Source of the DNA: Steromphala cineraria
Lineage: Eukaryota; Mollusca; Gastropoda; Trochida; Trochidae
Length of the DNA stretch: 64,000 nt
Direction: 5' to 3'
Assembly: GCA_916613615.1 (NCBI GenBank)
Contig: OU744736.1
Location: 3,666,330 to 3,730,329, forward strand
The translations under genes and the position numbers were made by a program. Shown one piece after another: positions 1 to 15,010 of this stretch; positions within the stretch are counted from its first letter, which is position 1, and every line of letters starts with the position of its first letter. The notes beneath the pieces were generated by a model that saw nothing but the letters and a program-made list of their open reading frames with translations, did no database searches and was not told where the DNA came from.

Positions 1-3000
1 ATCATGTCAAAGTCACAACCTACTGGTGTGATGACTGCAGAATGGATGAATTGAAGTGCCTTGCCTATGGACACAACTTGGAATGATGGTCAACATTATG
101 GCGTATACGGTATGACGTGCTTCATGAAAAATGACAGTAACAGACAATAAATAATTTGATTTTGTTGTCATGATCAGTTCGGTCTTCATATAGATCTTTC
201 ACCAATTTTAACACAGAAAAACTCTCTGACACCAAATCTAAAGGTAAGAAATAAACATTATTTCAGTCCTCCCTAGTAGATTGGTGTAAATGTACTTCCT
301 TAGAGATACCTGTAAAGCAACACGTCTGAAGACAATATAAAGAATATTTTCAAAATTTAGCAAACTATCTAAAAATTAATGAAACACAAGGTATATACAA
401 ATGCATAAAACATGATTAACCCATGTCTGTTTGCTTACCATTCCAGTTCAATCATTGCTAAACGTATGCAATGAAATATACGATAAAGACTATCTCCAAT
501 TGTTGTGTAAGTTATGGTCTCAAAACATGCAACTTTTTTCAAAAAGGTTAACCAATCTTCATTCATTTTCAGAAGGAACTAACATAACTTATATATACAA
601 AGGCTTTTTAAAATAACAATCTCAACCATACATCATCGCATGTTTTTCTGAAATCATTTGTTCTTTCAACAGGCAAATCTATTTTAGGATACTTTTCATT
701 GAATTCATATACACGCTTATCATAATATCTTGCGATCAATTATATTTTTGCGAGACATTCTTTAAGAAACACTATGATCAAGAAACTAAGGTAACATTGA
801 AGAAAATCTCGTATTTCTTGCAATTATCTTTACAATTTATATTACTGTAAAAGTTCAACAACTCCATGTGCTCCTCCAAATATAAAATGAAAAAAGATAA
901 TAAAAAGCGTTGAACAGGCGATTAAATGGTTATTGGTATAAGAGTGCACATAAACCACTCCATTAGTTATGTAAATGATTGGACATGAATATGAGCTCCT
1001 CTTCTTTGAGTGTCACACAGAGGGTATGAGGGATACATCAAGGTGATAAAATTTACATTGGAGCCAGAGCTCTTAATGATATTGGTCGATTTGTAGGAAA
1101 TCATATTTTGCGAATTACCCTTGCAGAATGTAATCTGTCTCAGAAAAATATGCTCTCCGCGGAGTATAAGTAGTCTACGAATGCTGCAAAGTAAATTGAA
1201 TGTTTACAACTTGTCCTGGTGGAGGTTTCGTTTCAGCCAAGAAATTACACTTTCCATTTTATATGCAATCATCTTATTTTGTTACATATATACAAGTTTG
1301 TACAAGTTTGGAGTTATGATATGAACTTATTTCATTAAAACCTGAAGGAAGGAAGAGAGACATTGTCATCACGTGGTGATCATTTAAACATATCCATGCT
1401 ACACCAAAGGATAGAACCAAAGCAAAGCAGAATAAATATTTCTATTAAAACCATTTCAGATGTATAATTACATTTGAAAGGATATCTAATAATCATGATC
1501 AGCAATTCATGTAAATGTACAAGAGACCTTAGAGGGGAAATTTGATTCAATCGTTGTTTATGAATTGATGATAATATGACATGATGCAAAGTCTTCATTG
1601 CAATCTACCAATAGCCCAAAAGGTTGTTTAGTCTGTCGAACATTTTGTTAAACGCAAGCAAGAACGATTATTTAAATAAAATAAGAATATATGACATTAT
1701 CTATAATTGTTCTTCAAAGTTTCTTGTGCCTTCCATAATGGAAAACAGTTTACCTTTCAAGACATTTCAATAATCCTACTTCAGAGCCTGTAATACCTAG
1801 GTTGTTCATATTTCAGAGACACATTTAACGTAACTTGAATAACGTGATTCCATCGGAGATAAATAGATAAAACAAGCATAATTAAAAGGTATTATTTCCA
1901 CTGCTGTTGATCCCTAAACCTTGGTCTGACAATTATGATGTCTGACAAGCAAGGGAAGTAATTTTAACCTTTATGGTAGATGTTAAACGATTCCCCAATC
2001 AATAAAATAACATTTCTATACACAAAACCCATTGTTTTCTGGTATCCATGTTTTGGAAGATCGCCAAAAATAGAGCCATTGTACACCGCTGATGCATAAC
2101 GTATTACATACAAATGTATATGGTTGGAGGGTTAGCATATTTGGTCATCGAAAGAATATACTACAAAACCATAGGGTAAAACCAAAAGTGAACTAGAAAT
2201 CTATTACTGCCGTTTTACAAAATAAATTCTCTTTGTTATTATTCTAAATGAAACTTTGAAATAGTCAATGATACTGTCATTGTTATATAAATTTAAAAAA
2301 TAATGATTGAGCAATGAGGATACTTGTTTCATTGAACTTGGCATTGGAGCAGGTCCTCAAATCTTCTGTACATGTTTCCATTCAGAGATTAATCTTCGAT
2401 ATGAGAATTTGTCTTATTATAGCCCCACTCAGTCCGTCCTTCCGTACTTCTGTACCTTCTTCCTCAATTCCGCCATTCGCAAGGAAATGTAAAGTTTTCC
2501 TCTATACACCTATACACGACTAACTTATTGCCAGTTCTCTATAAATTGATATTTATGTCACTGAGTGCTATGAATGTTACCTATCAAATGTAAATCGAAC
2601 TTCCGAAATTCCCTGTATGTTTCTTTTGGGATTGGTTGCTTACAGATATCATCTCCGTCTCAGTAAAACGAACATTCCTTGGCTGTCTTTAAAACTATGT
2701 CTGAATGAAACTTGGCTTCCTCTGCCAATGATAAACATGTTTGTACAGCATTTAGGAGTTCTAACACTTAACCTTCAGTACGCCACGCCCTTCCATCAGC
2801 AGAAAAGTTTTCTAGTAAGGGTATTTTCATCAGATGGCGCAGTAAATAGGACGATAGATTAAGCAGTAATTAGGAAATTTTCAATGGATAACGAAGTAAA
2901 GTATTAAGGGCATCAAATCATCATGCATCAAATACGTTATTGTTGTGCATTTAGTGTATTTTCTGATGTGATATATACAATGCAGTACCTTTACATCATT

Positions 3001-6000
3001 TATACTATATACTATCATAACTGTTCTTAAAAGAAAAATATATTTGTTATCAAACAGGACATATCAATAAGAAAATACTTAGCTTTTCGTTAAAATAATA
3101 CAAAGATTTCCTCAAGTAAGCCAAGTGTTAAAGCTGCAGTTTGAAGCCATAACTTTGCTTGACAATTTCCATCTATATATTTTGGTATATTTAATTGATC
3201 AAAAAAAATTTAAAAAAACTTTTATCACGTCAGTGCATCGCAATGAGAAAGTTGGTGGGTGCTAACCAACGCGTTACTGCTCTATAAACAGCTAGCTCAT
3301 TATGAAATGTCTCAAAACTAAAACATTGAACATACTTGATCAGATCTGAGAGCATATCATACATTGGTGAATGGCACATATTTTCGGTATAACTTGAATA
3401 AACAATTAATATTGGTTAACAGTTTGATACAAGTAACGTTATTCACAAACACAAACTTGTTGTGCACGAGTATCATTTTTCAGTATGTGATAGGTTTCAT
3501 CAAAATTCAAAAACTTTGAGAGCTTTTGATTGAATGAATCAAACTTGAAAAAACATATTGATATTGAAAATGACATTTGCGCTCAGTAAAAATGTAAACA
3601 AACAAACATTTGTTAAGCAATTGTGTGCGTATTCTTCTTTTTTTAGATGCAAATAAACTTTAAGCATTAATAAGCATTAATGAACATGGTAACCAATAAA
3701 CCAGTCTAAGGTAACCTATTACTTAACCATTACTAAACCTTGATACACTCAATATCGGAGAGAAGCGGGTATTATTGAGGATAGGTTTTCTTAGATTGAC
3801 CAATAAACATAATAAAGATGAATCAAATATATGCACTTGTATATTGTACTCTTAGTATACAACAATTCCTCATACGCACCAGAAAAGTTATTCCCCACAC
3901 TAGACACGTTTAATATACCATAACGTTTTGAATACCATGTGAAAGCATATCATTTGGCAAGAATGGATCTATAACTATAAAACAAAATGATCAATAAGCC
4001 AACCATGGTGGAAGTTTCAAACCTCAATTCAAAAGAGACAACGTCGTGTCTCGTGTAAATTAATATCCATCATGAGAGGTTTTTTTGCAATTAAAACATT
4101 TAAATCCTTATTTCGTTTGATTAGCATAAATCATTGATCTATGTCAACTCAAAATAAAAATTGGTCTTTCTCAATTTGAATAATATGAAAATGTATTGAA
4201 ATTAGGTCATAACTGTGATGAATGTTGGGGTGAATGTGACAATTTGAAGTTTAGAACTATTTATTTAGGGAAATTTCTGTCATATTTTTCGATCAGATTG
4301 TGACAGATGCATTAATAACTATGCTGACAATATTATGTAGAACATATTATTACTGGTTTAAAAAGGTGTACATGGCATGTTGCAATAGTTGTATAGTTGT
4401 CTTCTCTATTTTTCAAGCAAACTTATGATTATCTTTTTGTTATATTCTATATAAGACATGACAATCCTTTATGAAAAATACTCGGAACATGAATTTATCA
4501 AATATGAATGACGGTATCCCTATAATGATAGATATGAATTTGTTTATCATAGGAATCTGCTTAGTGTGAACTTAATTGTTTTGGTCCATTCTCAAAAACA
4601 ATTGTAAAAATTCGTAAGGGATTTATCAAACGATTCAATATTGCATGTCCTAAGCTGTTATTCTCTTGTCGAATAGAGAACGACCTCAACAATATCATTT
4701 GATCACATACAGCTAAAGTAAGGATTTCCTTTTTTAACAAAAGGCAATTTCGACACATTAAATAGAAATCAAAACTTCCAAAGATATTTCGAGTTTAAAA
4801 ATTACTTGTTATTCCCAGGATTATATTGTTTAAACCAAGAAGTCATTATTTTTCTTCAAGTGATCTCTAAAATAGATTTTGTTCTTGTGAACAAATGATA
4901 AATGTCATTCTCATGTTCCTTTGAAGAATCTTTGAAGTCATTTATTTTATCGCCATTTCCGGTAGGCGTATTGGTCTGAAGTCCAGTGGTGTGTATCGGT
5001 TGTATTGTGTATTGTGAAGTTAGCGGTGGATAAAGAAATGACCTCCGTCCTTCTATCCGTCCGTCGCTTTGTGTACGTCAAATGCTTATGCATTTATGAA
5101 TTTCGGGTCTGTTGGAATTATTTTTACGGAAATGTCAACGAATAATACATTCACGGTCCATGTCATATTGTTTAAACTATAATGATTTTGCGTTGCTTTT
5201 TTAAAATCTTTTTACGAAATCCAAACGTCGGAAGATTGATGTTTTAGCCCAAACATCACTGCAAACAATAACAAGAACTTTTATTTCTCTCAAACCTTTC
5301 ACAAATAACAAAGACTTTTTTCATTATGATTTGATTTCTTAAACAAACCTTTAAATGTTTGCATGATACAAAATGTGAGATACTTCAAATAAAAAACTCA
5401 AGGAATATTTTTCTTATAATAGTAAAGGATGTTTTTATGTTTGCCCTCAAGCCATAGCTCAAGTTAATGGTCGTCTAACTTGATATTATTATCAGACATT
5501 TAAGAATGAAACGAAAGTTGGATCCCCCAATTGAAAGAGTTCAGAAAATATTGTATATATTTTGATAGATAATATTTGTGAATAATCTATGTATTTTGAA
5601 CAGTAATAAGACGTTAGATTTCCTGTTGATTTCTTTACTCACAATCCAAATGAGATATCGAATCTTAAGAATTGTGCATTATTGATACATGTATTTTCCA
5701 AAGACTAATAGAATCCTAAAAAAACAACAACAACGAATTCATTTGATAGCAACGTATATCATTTGTCTTTGTCTTGTCAAACGTTAATTAGTGGCTTTTT
5801 GTCCTTTCTTTACACCTTGCAGATAGTGTAATTATACTCTTTATCTACAATTCTTCAACTTTGTGATCGAGGTTCTTTGAAGATTGACATTTATAATAAG
5901 GTTGTGAATTGCAGATGACGATGATATGATATTTTGACAATCTAAATTTTGTATATAAATTGTATCTTAAATATATAGCCATTAGCTATTTAAACCAATT

Positions 6001-8106
6001 CAATTTACATAAAAACATTAACACTTAGATTCACTTAACACGGTAGCATTGACTGGGCTTTAAGTTTTAAAGATGAAAAATGTGATCAGTATTTTAATGA
6101 AGATAATCCCAAATTTGAGTTGTATAAAATTATTTGGAAAACTTATTTGAATAAAAAGGCTACAACAGTTGTTATGTTGAAATCCAGAGTGCCTTTGATA
6201 GACGGGGAATCGTGAGGAGAAAATGATAAGATTATTTCGGCACTAATGCCATTGAGCAAGATATCAAAGGCAATATATTGCTACCGTCAAATATCACGCT
6301 GATATTATAAATATTCTCTGCTGTTGTGTCGATGCAGTTATATTTTTGCGAGGGATATGTATCAACAAAACAGATGATTACCTACTTGCTAACACATCTG
6401 ATACACGTGAACATCAAAAAGATTTAATTTATATTATATCTTACCTTTGTATCATTAATCTTACTTTTAAAGAAAAAAGAGGCATATTTTGGATATTTCT
6501 GGTTAATGTTTGCTGACTTATTTAGGTGAAGACGTAAACATCTTATTGGTTGACCAATAAAAACAGTGAAGCACTATTCATAACTTTAACTCTTTTCTCT
6601 TTTTAATACTTTACAGCGTGTTTTTTTTTAAAGGTTGTCAAGACATAACATATGTTAAGTAATTGACTTGATATTGCTAAATTACAGTCAAGATGATGAC
6701 TAATGTCTGGATCATTTCTGTGACAGATCCTCAACATTGTCACCCTTTCCATATCAACAGATACGTTTTCATTATCCTGTATCGCAAGGTATATTGTGCT
6801 GGAATTTAAGCTGAAAACAATTTGTTTCGAGTGTATTGGTAATAAAGCTCTTAAGGCTAGATAAGTATCTCGTTCATTATGAACTCGCTGTAATTCACAC
6901 TTTCTTTTGTAATGTTTCAATTGATTTGTAGTTTAGAAACTGATCAATGGCAACTTACTACGTTTTGTCAGACTTTATATCCCTGCATCTTTACTGTGGG
7001 ACACCAGAAAAGAAGAAAATATACCCTCTGACAATATGTAACCTCACAAGTGAAAGATAATTCAAAACAACCATTTGGAAAGGTTTTACAATTCATTCCT
7101 TAGTTTAGTTGGCTTCTGAAACACGATGTAGCCCATCAGTAATGTGGACTAACACAGCTTGCATTTCAGTTGGTATCGTTTCGTTACCCAGATTGAGTAT
7201 ACACATGATTGTCAACTATCTACAAGCCTTTTGGATAGGCAAGCTTTTTCATGCGATTATCTATTATACCTTTGCTTGTTGCACAAGTATAGTTAGGGGT
7301 ATTTGATTGTGTCAGTAAGGCTATTAGGCGTTTTTAACTTTAATTTTCAGGCAATGGTGACAAATTAAAATTTCTAAATCAACTACAGGTTTCATTATCT
7401 TTTGAATTAATATCTCTTCATAAAATTCAAAATGAATATCGTCAAGAATATTCCAAGAAAACATCAAGGGAAGTCTATACATGTATGTACATAGAATGAT
7501 AAATATGTTACCTAATGTTTGGTTTGTTGGCTTGTTGTTTGTTATGTGATGGAACATAACTCCTTCAGTCAAGCGAAGTGAGATATTCTTTTAGAAAATT
7601 TTAAAATTATCAGTTGATATAAGATAACCTTTCCAGCCATTTCACCGTAAAATACACCAGATTTCATCCACTTGTTATCAGCTAGGTGAAACATGCCTCC
7701 GTGGACAAATTGAAATTCTTTATTTCAGCACAGATGATTTAAGTAACAGCACTTGGGTTTCTGTTCAATAAATTCAATGTCTGGTGTGGTTTATCTTTTC
7801 TATAATGCGTTAAAGAATATTTTGATGAGTAATGAACCAACTAATTGCAATTCTAAATGGCAAATTAAAACAAGTTATATTTGTTTAAAGCAAGTCGATC
7901 GATGAAGACCAGGATTGAAACAAGAGGCAAATGGAAAAATATAAACGACAGTAAACCGAGTTTAAACAAATTCAAAATGTTAGATTTAGATTCAAAACCA
8001 TAAACACATTTAAGGTGACTATGTTAAATGATTTTATTCCAACACCTTCGCTAGACAAAAAATGTTTTCTGACAAATTCTGCAATGCGAACATGTTTTCA
8101 AAAATA

Positions 8107-8943
8107 TACACAAAAAACTTAATTAAGCACCCCCCTATTTTGTAAAATGAATTTGGGTGCTTTTGGACCATTTGGATTAATTTGATGTATTGACCACTCC
8201 AGATATAACAATTTTGCTTTTTTATTGACTATTTAATTGAACTTAAAATCGCTAATGTGCAAAAATAACGAAAATATGAGAAAAACTGTGAGACTACTGA
8301 AATTTGGCAAAATATAACTATTGTCATAGGGGGTAAACTACACATTAAACTGTGGATGTTATGAATCAAAAATAACAATTTTGATCCCTAGGTGACATTC
8401 ATACACAAAACCCTTTTTATCATGCATGATAAGAGGCTAGCAAGACATTGAATTTTCAGTCCTTTATTCATCAAAAATTGATAAAATGCCTTTAATCTTA
8501 ACATCTGTGAGTAAATTTGAGATCCCTTGAGTTGAACTTGTTGATCAGACATTATCTTTGACAGTGGCCAATTAAGGTCTTTGTGCAGTATTCTTTAAAT
8601 TCGATTTTTGATAATTTTGTGATTTTGAAGGTTCATACTGCTTTAACGATTGACTTTTGCTATTAGGTTATTTACTAAAAAGTCATCAATTCACTCAAGA
8701 GAATAATAATAATCACATTGCAGCAACAAATATTGACTTTCATTTTCAATTTTAAGGTTTTTATAAAACCAGTTATTCAGCGACAGTGAATCATAAACCG
8801 TATTAAGTTGGTGTTTCGACAATACTAGACGATCGGTTTTTTTAAAAATTCCTTATTGTTTAATTGTACATTTGTTTTGTTTATTATCAGCAGTGTCTTT
8901 CTGTTTGAAAAAGTGGGGGGTGCTTAATTTAGTTCTTTGTGTA
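8107..8943. mobile_element. TIR transposon with TA target duplication (non-autonomous)
   Basis: The element is 837 bp. Its termini are near-perfect inverted repeats of about 30 bp: the left end reads TACACAAAAAACTTAATTAA followed by GCACCCCCC, and the right end is its complement with three differences. It is flanked on both sides by TA, so the end points could shift by two bases. TA duplication and short TIRs are typical of Tc1/mariner-class MITEs. No transposase frame is visible inside. The matching part of A2 and A3 lacks it. Confidence 0.75.
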
Positions 8944-10536
8944 TACAATTACAGCAATACTAATGGGTTGTATGTCCAGATCATAGGAGGTCTCACAGGC
9001 ACCAAATAACAATGATAGCTGCTATGCTTGATGAAATTTAACTATTCTTACTGTACATGTAAGTTTGCAATTTTCTAATTGTCTGTTTACCTTTCCTGGT
9101 TCGAAATGCCAAAAGATGTGATTAAATCTTCTTAAACCAATTTGAATGCAACTGCATGGCAAAGCGGATTTTAAGCTTAATTGACTTAGGTATCGGCATT
9201 TAATTCTATGTATGGTTTTACGGACAGATGCCTCGTAGATCAGACAAATCAATAAATTAATTTGAAAAACATTTATGGTAAACTATTTTTCTGAATCAAT
9301 AAAGAACAAGGTTATATTTGTATGAATCCATTCAAATCGTATTCTAAAAGCAATTAAAATAGAATCAGTATTAACATAAGATAATGCACGAGCTATCATG
9401 CCTTATTTCAATTGCCCGACAGAACACACCTAATGTTTATCTACATCTAGTTACTTATCTACACTTGGGAGTTATGGGGATTCACTCATTTCAGAATCTC
9501 TATATGAGTTCTTTTTACACTTCAAATAGTAAAATGCCAAAGGTCTACATTGCGGAAATATGCTGTAGCTATTGAAAGTATGCAATTCAACCAAATGAGT
9601 GATTCATAGGTAAAGGAATTACATTAAAGATGCATAATAAGAGTGTTAAACATGTGGAATTATGTATTTCTTTGTATATCTTACAAACATTTGCTGACAC
9701 CCCAACACATCAAAGAACATGTTTAATAAAGGTACATTATATTAGTCAAAGGGCACCCACCATATCGGTTTATCACAATGTATAGAGGGGGTGTATTATT
9801 CGCATTTTTGCGCAAACAACTGTGGGACGTAAACAAATTTAGAATCATGTTATAGGTTACGCCATCGCCAACAATGAGATGGCAACACTGATTCAGAGTG
9901 AAAGTTTTCTTTGCACCTGTGTTGTCCGAGCAAGAGTAAAACTGACAATCATCATCATGGATTATTTCGTTAGTATAGTAACTCTTAACCCGCACGAATG
10001 AGCGTAAACAAATAAGGTGAAAATATCCACACCAAAAACTATATGAAATGCAATATTTTGAATAAAGATTATGTCGGTTTCAATTAACAAATATAGCTTA
10101 TTATATAATATATATCTTGCATAAGAAGTTTCGGTACGTAAAAAGAGGTAAGGGAAAACAAAGTAAACAAATAACAATTTAGTATTTGATTATGTTTCGC
10201 TTTTTAACTACAGCAAAATTAACAGGGTAGCTTACTTGAAAATAAGAATAAGGTCCTCTGTCCTTTATCAAAAATACGGATTTTGTTGTTCTAAAATTCG
10301 ACAACGAGAATGCAAATCTGAATATACCCCTTTAGTTTGTTAGTGAAACAGGATTTTCCGGAAGGAAGGAAATTTCTATTGAATTGTTCTTAGTTTTACA
10401 AGTTTTTATTCTATGCACAAAAATAATTTGAATTCAAGATTCAAGGGGCCTGATTTAGCAACCTAAAACGCGTCCAATGTCACGCTATTGTTATGTTTTG
10501 TTAATGATCATCAATCCTAATCTACTATAAGACAAT

Positions 10537-10641
10537 GAAGAAACATATATGGATTACAGCTACTTTATTCGTGATATGTGATGTTTTCACAGTTTCTTGT
10601 GTCGTTTTTAAGCAGAAGTTTTCATCCATATATGTTTCTTC
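10537..10641. repeat. 18-bp perfect inverted repeat
   Basis: GAAGAAACATATATGGAT at 10537-10554 is matched by its exact complement at 10624-10641, with a 69-bp loop. It lies in A1-specific DNA and may mark a small foldback element. No target duplication is visible. Confidence 0.6.
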
Positions 10642-11036
10642 AATATCATCATTCCAACATCTAAAATGCCCCTCAAAGAAGACAGTTTAGGGATAATGTA
10701 TTGGTTACAATCGCATCTTAATCCTTATTTTTAAAAACAGGCAATTTAGACAACGGGATATTCATATCTTCAAACATTGATTAAAAATCACTAATCATAG
10801 CAAGTATGCTGGTTGGTGTAATGCGTAATATAAACAGGGGTAGCTAGACCAACTAAGATTTATCTTGCCACACTATTGAGGGTTTTTATTACAATACCAG
10901 TTCTATACACAGCAAAAAAGTTAAGCAGCCCAAAAATGAAAGTTGTAATTGTACCTTTAGGTTTTTATGATCATGTTATTTTTCGTTTTATGTTACCTTG
11001 TTATTCAAAATGAGAACGTGTTCTCGACAAATGTAT

Positions 11037-11640
11037 CACAGAAAAAGAGTGGATGATTTTCAATATCATTCCTAACAAATGTACAAAAAGTACTGAACTT
11101 AGGTGGTTACAGTACAGGATTATTCACAACATTCTGCCAACAAATTGTCTACTATATATAACAAAATACAAAGATTCACCTCTTTGCTCATGGAAACTGT
11201 AGAGCACCTCTTTTGGAAATGTGAACATGTAAAACCAATTTGGTCAGATATAGAACAATGGCTTGAATCTGTAGAAGTAATTATACATTTTGCTTGTGAA
11301 AACGTATTATTTGGATTTAAAGGTGTAAACAATAATCCTGTAAATGTTATCATTCTCCTGATAAAACAGTAAATATTCAAATGTACTCAAGGAAATATTT
11401 TGCCTCATATTGATTTTATTAAACGAGAAATTATTAAATACTATGATATCACCAAATGTATCAAATTGTACTGAGCAAAATTTTGTTCAATTTTGGTCAA
11501 CGTTACACTTACTGTGAAGTTGGAAAGAAATTATCTGTGAAGTTGTTCATTATATTTGTCTAAATGAACTGTATCGAACTGTTTGCTGATATTGTATGCC
11601 TGTAGCTCAAAAAATGGAACATTAAAAAAAATTAAAAAAA
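11037..11640 (+). pseudogene. LINE ORF2 C-terminal fragment (decayed)
   Basis: Translation in shifting plus-strand frames gives the familiar C-terminal end of a non-LTR retrotransposon reverse transcriptase. A stretch reading roughly LRWLQYRIIHNILPTN (about 11100-11150) is followed by a cysteine/histidine knuckle of the form ETVEHLFWKCEHVKPIW (about 11194-11250), then a lysine-rich tail. Frameshifts separate these parts, so the copy is dead. The 3' end is A-rich (about 11620-11640). It abuts a Tc1-like remnant and occurs only in A1. The RT catalytic core and the 5' half are absent, as expected for 5' truncation. The clade cannot be fixed from this fragment. Confidence 0.7.
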
Positions 11641-12690
11641 GGTTATTCTTCCATACGATAGACAGGCCAAATATGGTATTCTAGCTATGGTGTGGTTTCT
11701 GTTATTGAACGGTTCTCACCAACGGAGCTATTGGCATGCAGATCATGGAACCCATAATAAACGCCTCTTTATGCTTCAATGTCAGTTGAATAAACAAAAT
11801 GTCACGAGATGGCAAATCATTGGGCAGCATTTAGCAGGTTAATCATCCAAGGAAATTTGGAGAAGAACTGGTTACCACTATTTGGTTATCAATCGTTTAC
11901 TGCGGAAAGCTGCCCAAACTAACCATGTTAACGATCGGCCACTTTCGGCAAGCCCCGAGCTACCACATTGCAAGAGGACAGGAACCTATTGCGTCATCAA
12001 CCACGTCAACCGTTCAATTCAAGTACCGTCTTGAAACGGGCCTGGCTACCCTTTAGACGTCTCAGCAATCAGACGATGAGGAACCGCCCCAAAGCAGCAG
12101 GATTAAGGTGTTATCAGACGTCCAAACCTAACGAATCGCCATTAAAGGCATCGCAGGATCTGGTGTGGTGACAGGCAGCGGTGGAACCTGAGTTCCTGGA
12201 GTTCCTGAACAGTTGCTTCACACCAAGGAACATTCTTCCAAGAGTACCATATGGTGGAAGATCCGTTATGATTTAAGGTTGATTTTCTTTTGATTGCAAG
12301 TTTGATTTGGTAACACTACAAGGCACACTAACGGGTGCCCGCTACATTGCAGAGGTGTTTGATCTTGAACTTGCAACTCGACCCCTGTGACACAACATCT
12401 GGAGAACAATGGTGTTTCTCGAATCCCATGGCCATCAATGTCTCAAGATTTGAATCCCATGGAGCATGTCTGGGACATGATGGGTCGACGTCTACAGAGA
12501 AGAATACCGCCTCCACTAAATCTGAGACAGTTGGAGGCAGCACTTTATGATAAGTGGCAACAAATCCCCAGGGAACAATTAAAGAACCTTTTAAGGGGTA
12601 TGCCAAGAAGACTGACTGCCGTACAATACACGTGGCAACACGCGTTTGACACCAAGCTGTTCCTATGACACTGACACGGAATATTAAGTA
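11640..12690 (+). pseudogene. Tc1/mariner-like transposase pseudogene
   Basis: The clearest part is 12387-12668, where the plus frame contains WPSMSQDLNPMEHVWD followed by an arginine-rich tail. The SxDLNPxExxWD motif is the signature of the last catalytic acidic residue in Tc1 DDE transposases. Upstream (about 11780-12340) fragments of the N-terminal helix-turn-helix region and central catalytic region can be read only by changing frame repeatedly. The segment that should carry the second aspartate looks shortened near 12370-12400. A full family member is usually about 340 residues; here no frame exceeds about 94. Terminal inverted repeats are not evident. The flanking A3 counterpart lacks the element, which supports insertion into A1 only. 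Confidence 0.85.
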
Positions 12691-14150
12691 TGATTTCTTC
12701 ATCTTGTTCCGCCTCAAAACTTGAATTGACAATACAATCACGGGTTTGTGCTTTTCACAATTTACCAATCATTTTTCGTTTGCTGTTTTCGGTAATTTGA
12801 ATTCTTGGTTTCAATGGCTCAAATTCATATTTTTACAGTTAATGTACATGGAATCGTTCAGTACAAAACTGGTAATTGCAACTTAAAGTAGTTTGCGTGA
12901 AGAGCAATGTGGAGATACTTGTTATCAAACTCATATCGTTTTCCATTTATCAATTTGAGTAATTACAATTTGGTTTTATGTCTAGTTCGGTCTTAAGTTT
13001 ATATTGTTGAAAACTTAAGACACTATTATAACTACCTGGAGAAATCACAGCAAAGCAGATTCGTGATTCCTGAAGCAACTACTCTACTGGTATACACACA
13101 ATACACAGTTATTACCTACAAACATCACGTTTATCTTAAGGTAACAATTTACCCTCTCTATATCGTTTATATGAACCATTTCCTGATATATCTAAATGCA
13201 AATACACACGTCTGACGAGTTGAGTTTGATAAACGGATCTGTCAAATCTCACATAATATTGATTCAATAATCATGACATATAAAATTGCTAAATATCAAT
13301 CTGAAGTAAGAATTTTCTAAGTTTTCTTAAATCAATTAAGATAGCTAAGTCATTTGGTAACTAAACTAATAATAGTCGTACACTTTTTGAAAACTGTAAC
13401 ACATTAATTAGTTTGTCTTCTTTCAAATAATCGAGCACAAGTTCATAACATGAGTAGTCTGTTATTATCATACTGAAGATACTCATTAAATATTGATATT
13501 GCAAAATCCTGTACATATTATACACTGTATATGTTAAAGGGTGCATTGATTTTTGCTATATCCTTTAGAGAAAACAGCTGATACAATGTTGCTTCTAAAT
13601 TCAAGGTATAAGTAAGTATTTAGTATTTGTTTTATGAATATTCAAAGATTGGAATTCAATTTGAGTGTACAAAATATCATAATCTGATACAGATAACATA
13701 CATGTATGCGAGTTTCAATGTTCTACAGGAATTCAACTGCTTCATTGTTTCGTTATAAGCTTTATAAATTGTATTGTATTAGACGTTTTGATTTTGATTA
13801 TTTTGAGGTTTCACTAAAACTTTTTAGAGGGTAAACTATTAACCTCATCATACATCGTAAAATAATTGGCGATGCAGAAAAGCAGAAGATGCATGTGACC
13901 AATATATTGTGAACAACCTTTAATCAGTTGAGGTATGGAAACAGAATTTGGTACATTGACTTAACGAATAGAAAGATGATTTAGATTATCTTTTGTTTCC
14001 AAACAAAAGCACGTTGTGTGGTGCCTTTGAGACTATTAAAACATAAGAGGAGATGAAACCTTTAATACACTATAGGATGGTTGTCACACAACATCAATTC
14101 TTATTGCAAAACTGTAAACTTATTGCAATCACTGCACCTACAATTTCTGA
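12690..14150. other. Diverged A-unit sequence, no gene seen
   Basis: This stretch aligns in patches with A3, for example 12860-12950 with 41005-41080 and 13541-13620 with 41651-41710. It contains no supported gene or transposon end. Confidence 0.6.
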
Positions 14151-14159
14151 GACTAACGA

Positions 14160-14500
14160 CAATGCGAGCTTCCTAAAAGTATCGCCAGTTTTCTGTGTAA
14201 CGAAAAATAGAAAGACTTACCTTAATTGTCGTCGTAAATCCATGGGAGAAAGCTACAACGTGCCTTCTACTGACTATAATAGGATTTAAACTCACAGCAG
14301 GGCCCAACGTGTGTCTGGAAATGGAGATGTGATATGAACTCCAGCTTGTCAATCTGGTTTAGGATCAATAGCACACCAAGGAGCCAATGACGCTGTATGG
14401 AGTTTGACTAGGTTTTGTTGACGTTTTGCCTTTCGAATAAGAATTAAGGTGGAAACTTTGCGCCTACAATAAGGCTATGATAAATGCGTTGGAATATGGC
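14160..14500 (-). repeat. Conserved five-copy module, copy M1
   Basis: This is the first of five copies of a block of about 300 bp. On the minus strand a pyrimidine-rich stretch ending TTTCCAG (about 14311-14317) precedes roughly 95 bases, and these end at AATTAAG followed by GTAAGT (about 14217-14222). That is the outline of an internal exon. All three minus frames contain stops somewhere in the block, and indels relative to other copies are not multiples of three, so protein coding is unlikely. It could be an exon of a non-coding RNA, or simply a better preserved part of the tandem unit. Confidence 0.55.
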
Positions 14501-15010
14501 TGGAATATATACTGAAAATGGTATCATCATATTTTGAACGTAGTTTAGCTATGCATAGATTGTTGCAACGTACACCACGTGAAACACTTTACAATGATTA
14601 GAATCAGACGTTTTCTTTTTATATCTCCTAGTACATGTACATTAATCCTGCATGTTATTGAATAATATAGAGAGGTTACGTTAGAAAAACGTGAGAAAAA
14701 TTAAACACAATTCTGTCAAAACAATTAAGTTTAATATCTATTGATTAGTTTGGTACCCTTGTTGAAGCATAAAATTCACCCTTAGCTTGAAAACAATGCC
14801 TATTCAGACAAGCACCTACATGTATCTTACTTTCACTGACATGTCTATCAACACTGATTCACTATTATCCATTGATATGTTATGACAAATAATGCAAACG
14901 ATTATGTTGCATTCACTTCCCGAATAATAGCCAGAAACAGGTTTGCTGTCATCCATGCCATTAATCCAAGGTGTTCATCATTTTATTTTCCACTGTGACT
15001 ACTGACGAGT

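Noticed and set aside
6603..6920. 105-codon minus-strand open frame in A1
   Set aside because: Its counterparts in A2 (about 25540-25640) and A3 (about 39570-39670) align at DNA level but carry indels that shift the frame, so it is not conserved as protein.
9723..10177. Two overlapping minus-strand frames (90 and 71 codons)
   Set aside because: Low-complexity residue use, no motif, no neighbouring exon signals and no counterpart in the other units.
12328..12768. 146-codon minus-strand frame, the longest in the window
   Set aside because: It is the opposite strand of the Tc1-like transposase C-terminus, whose plus-strand motif is unmistakable.
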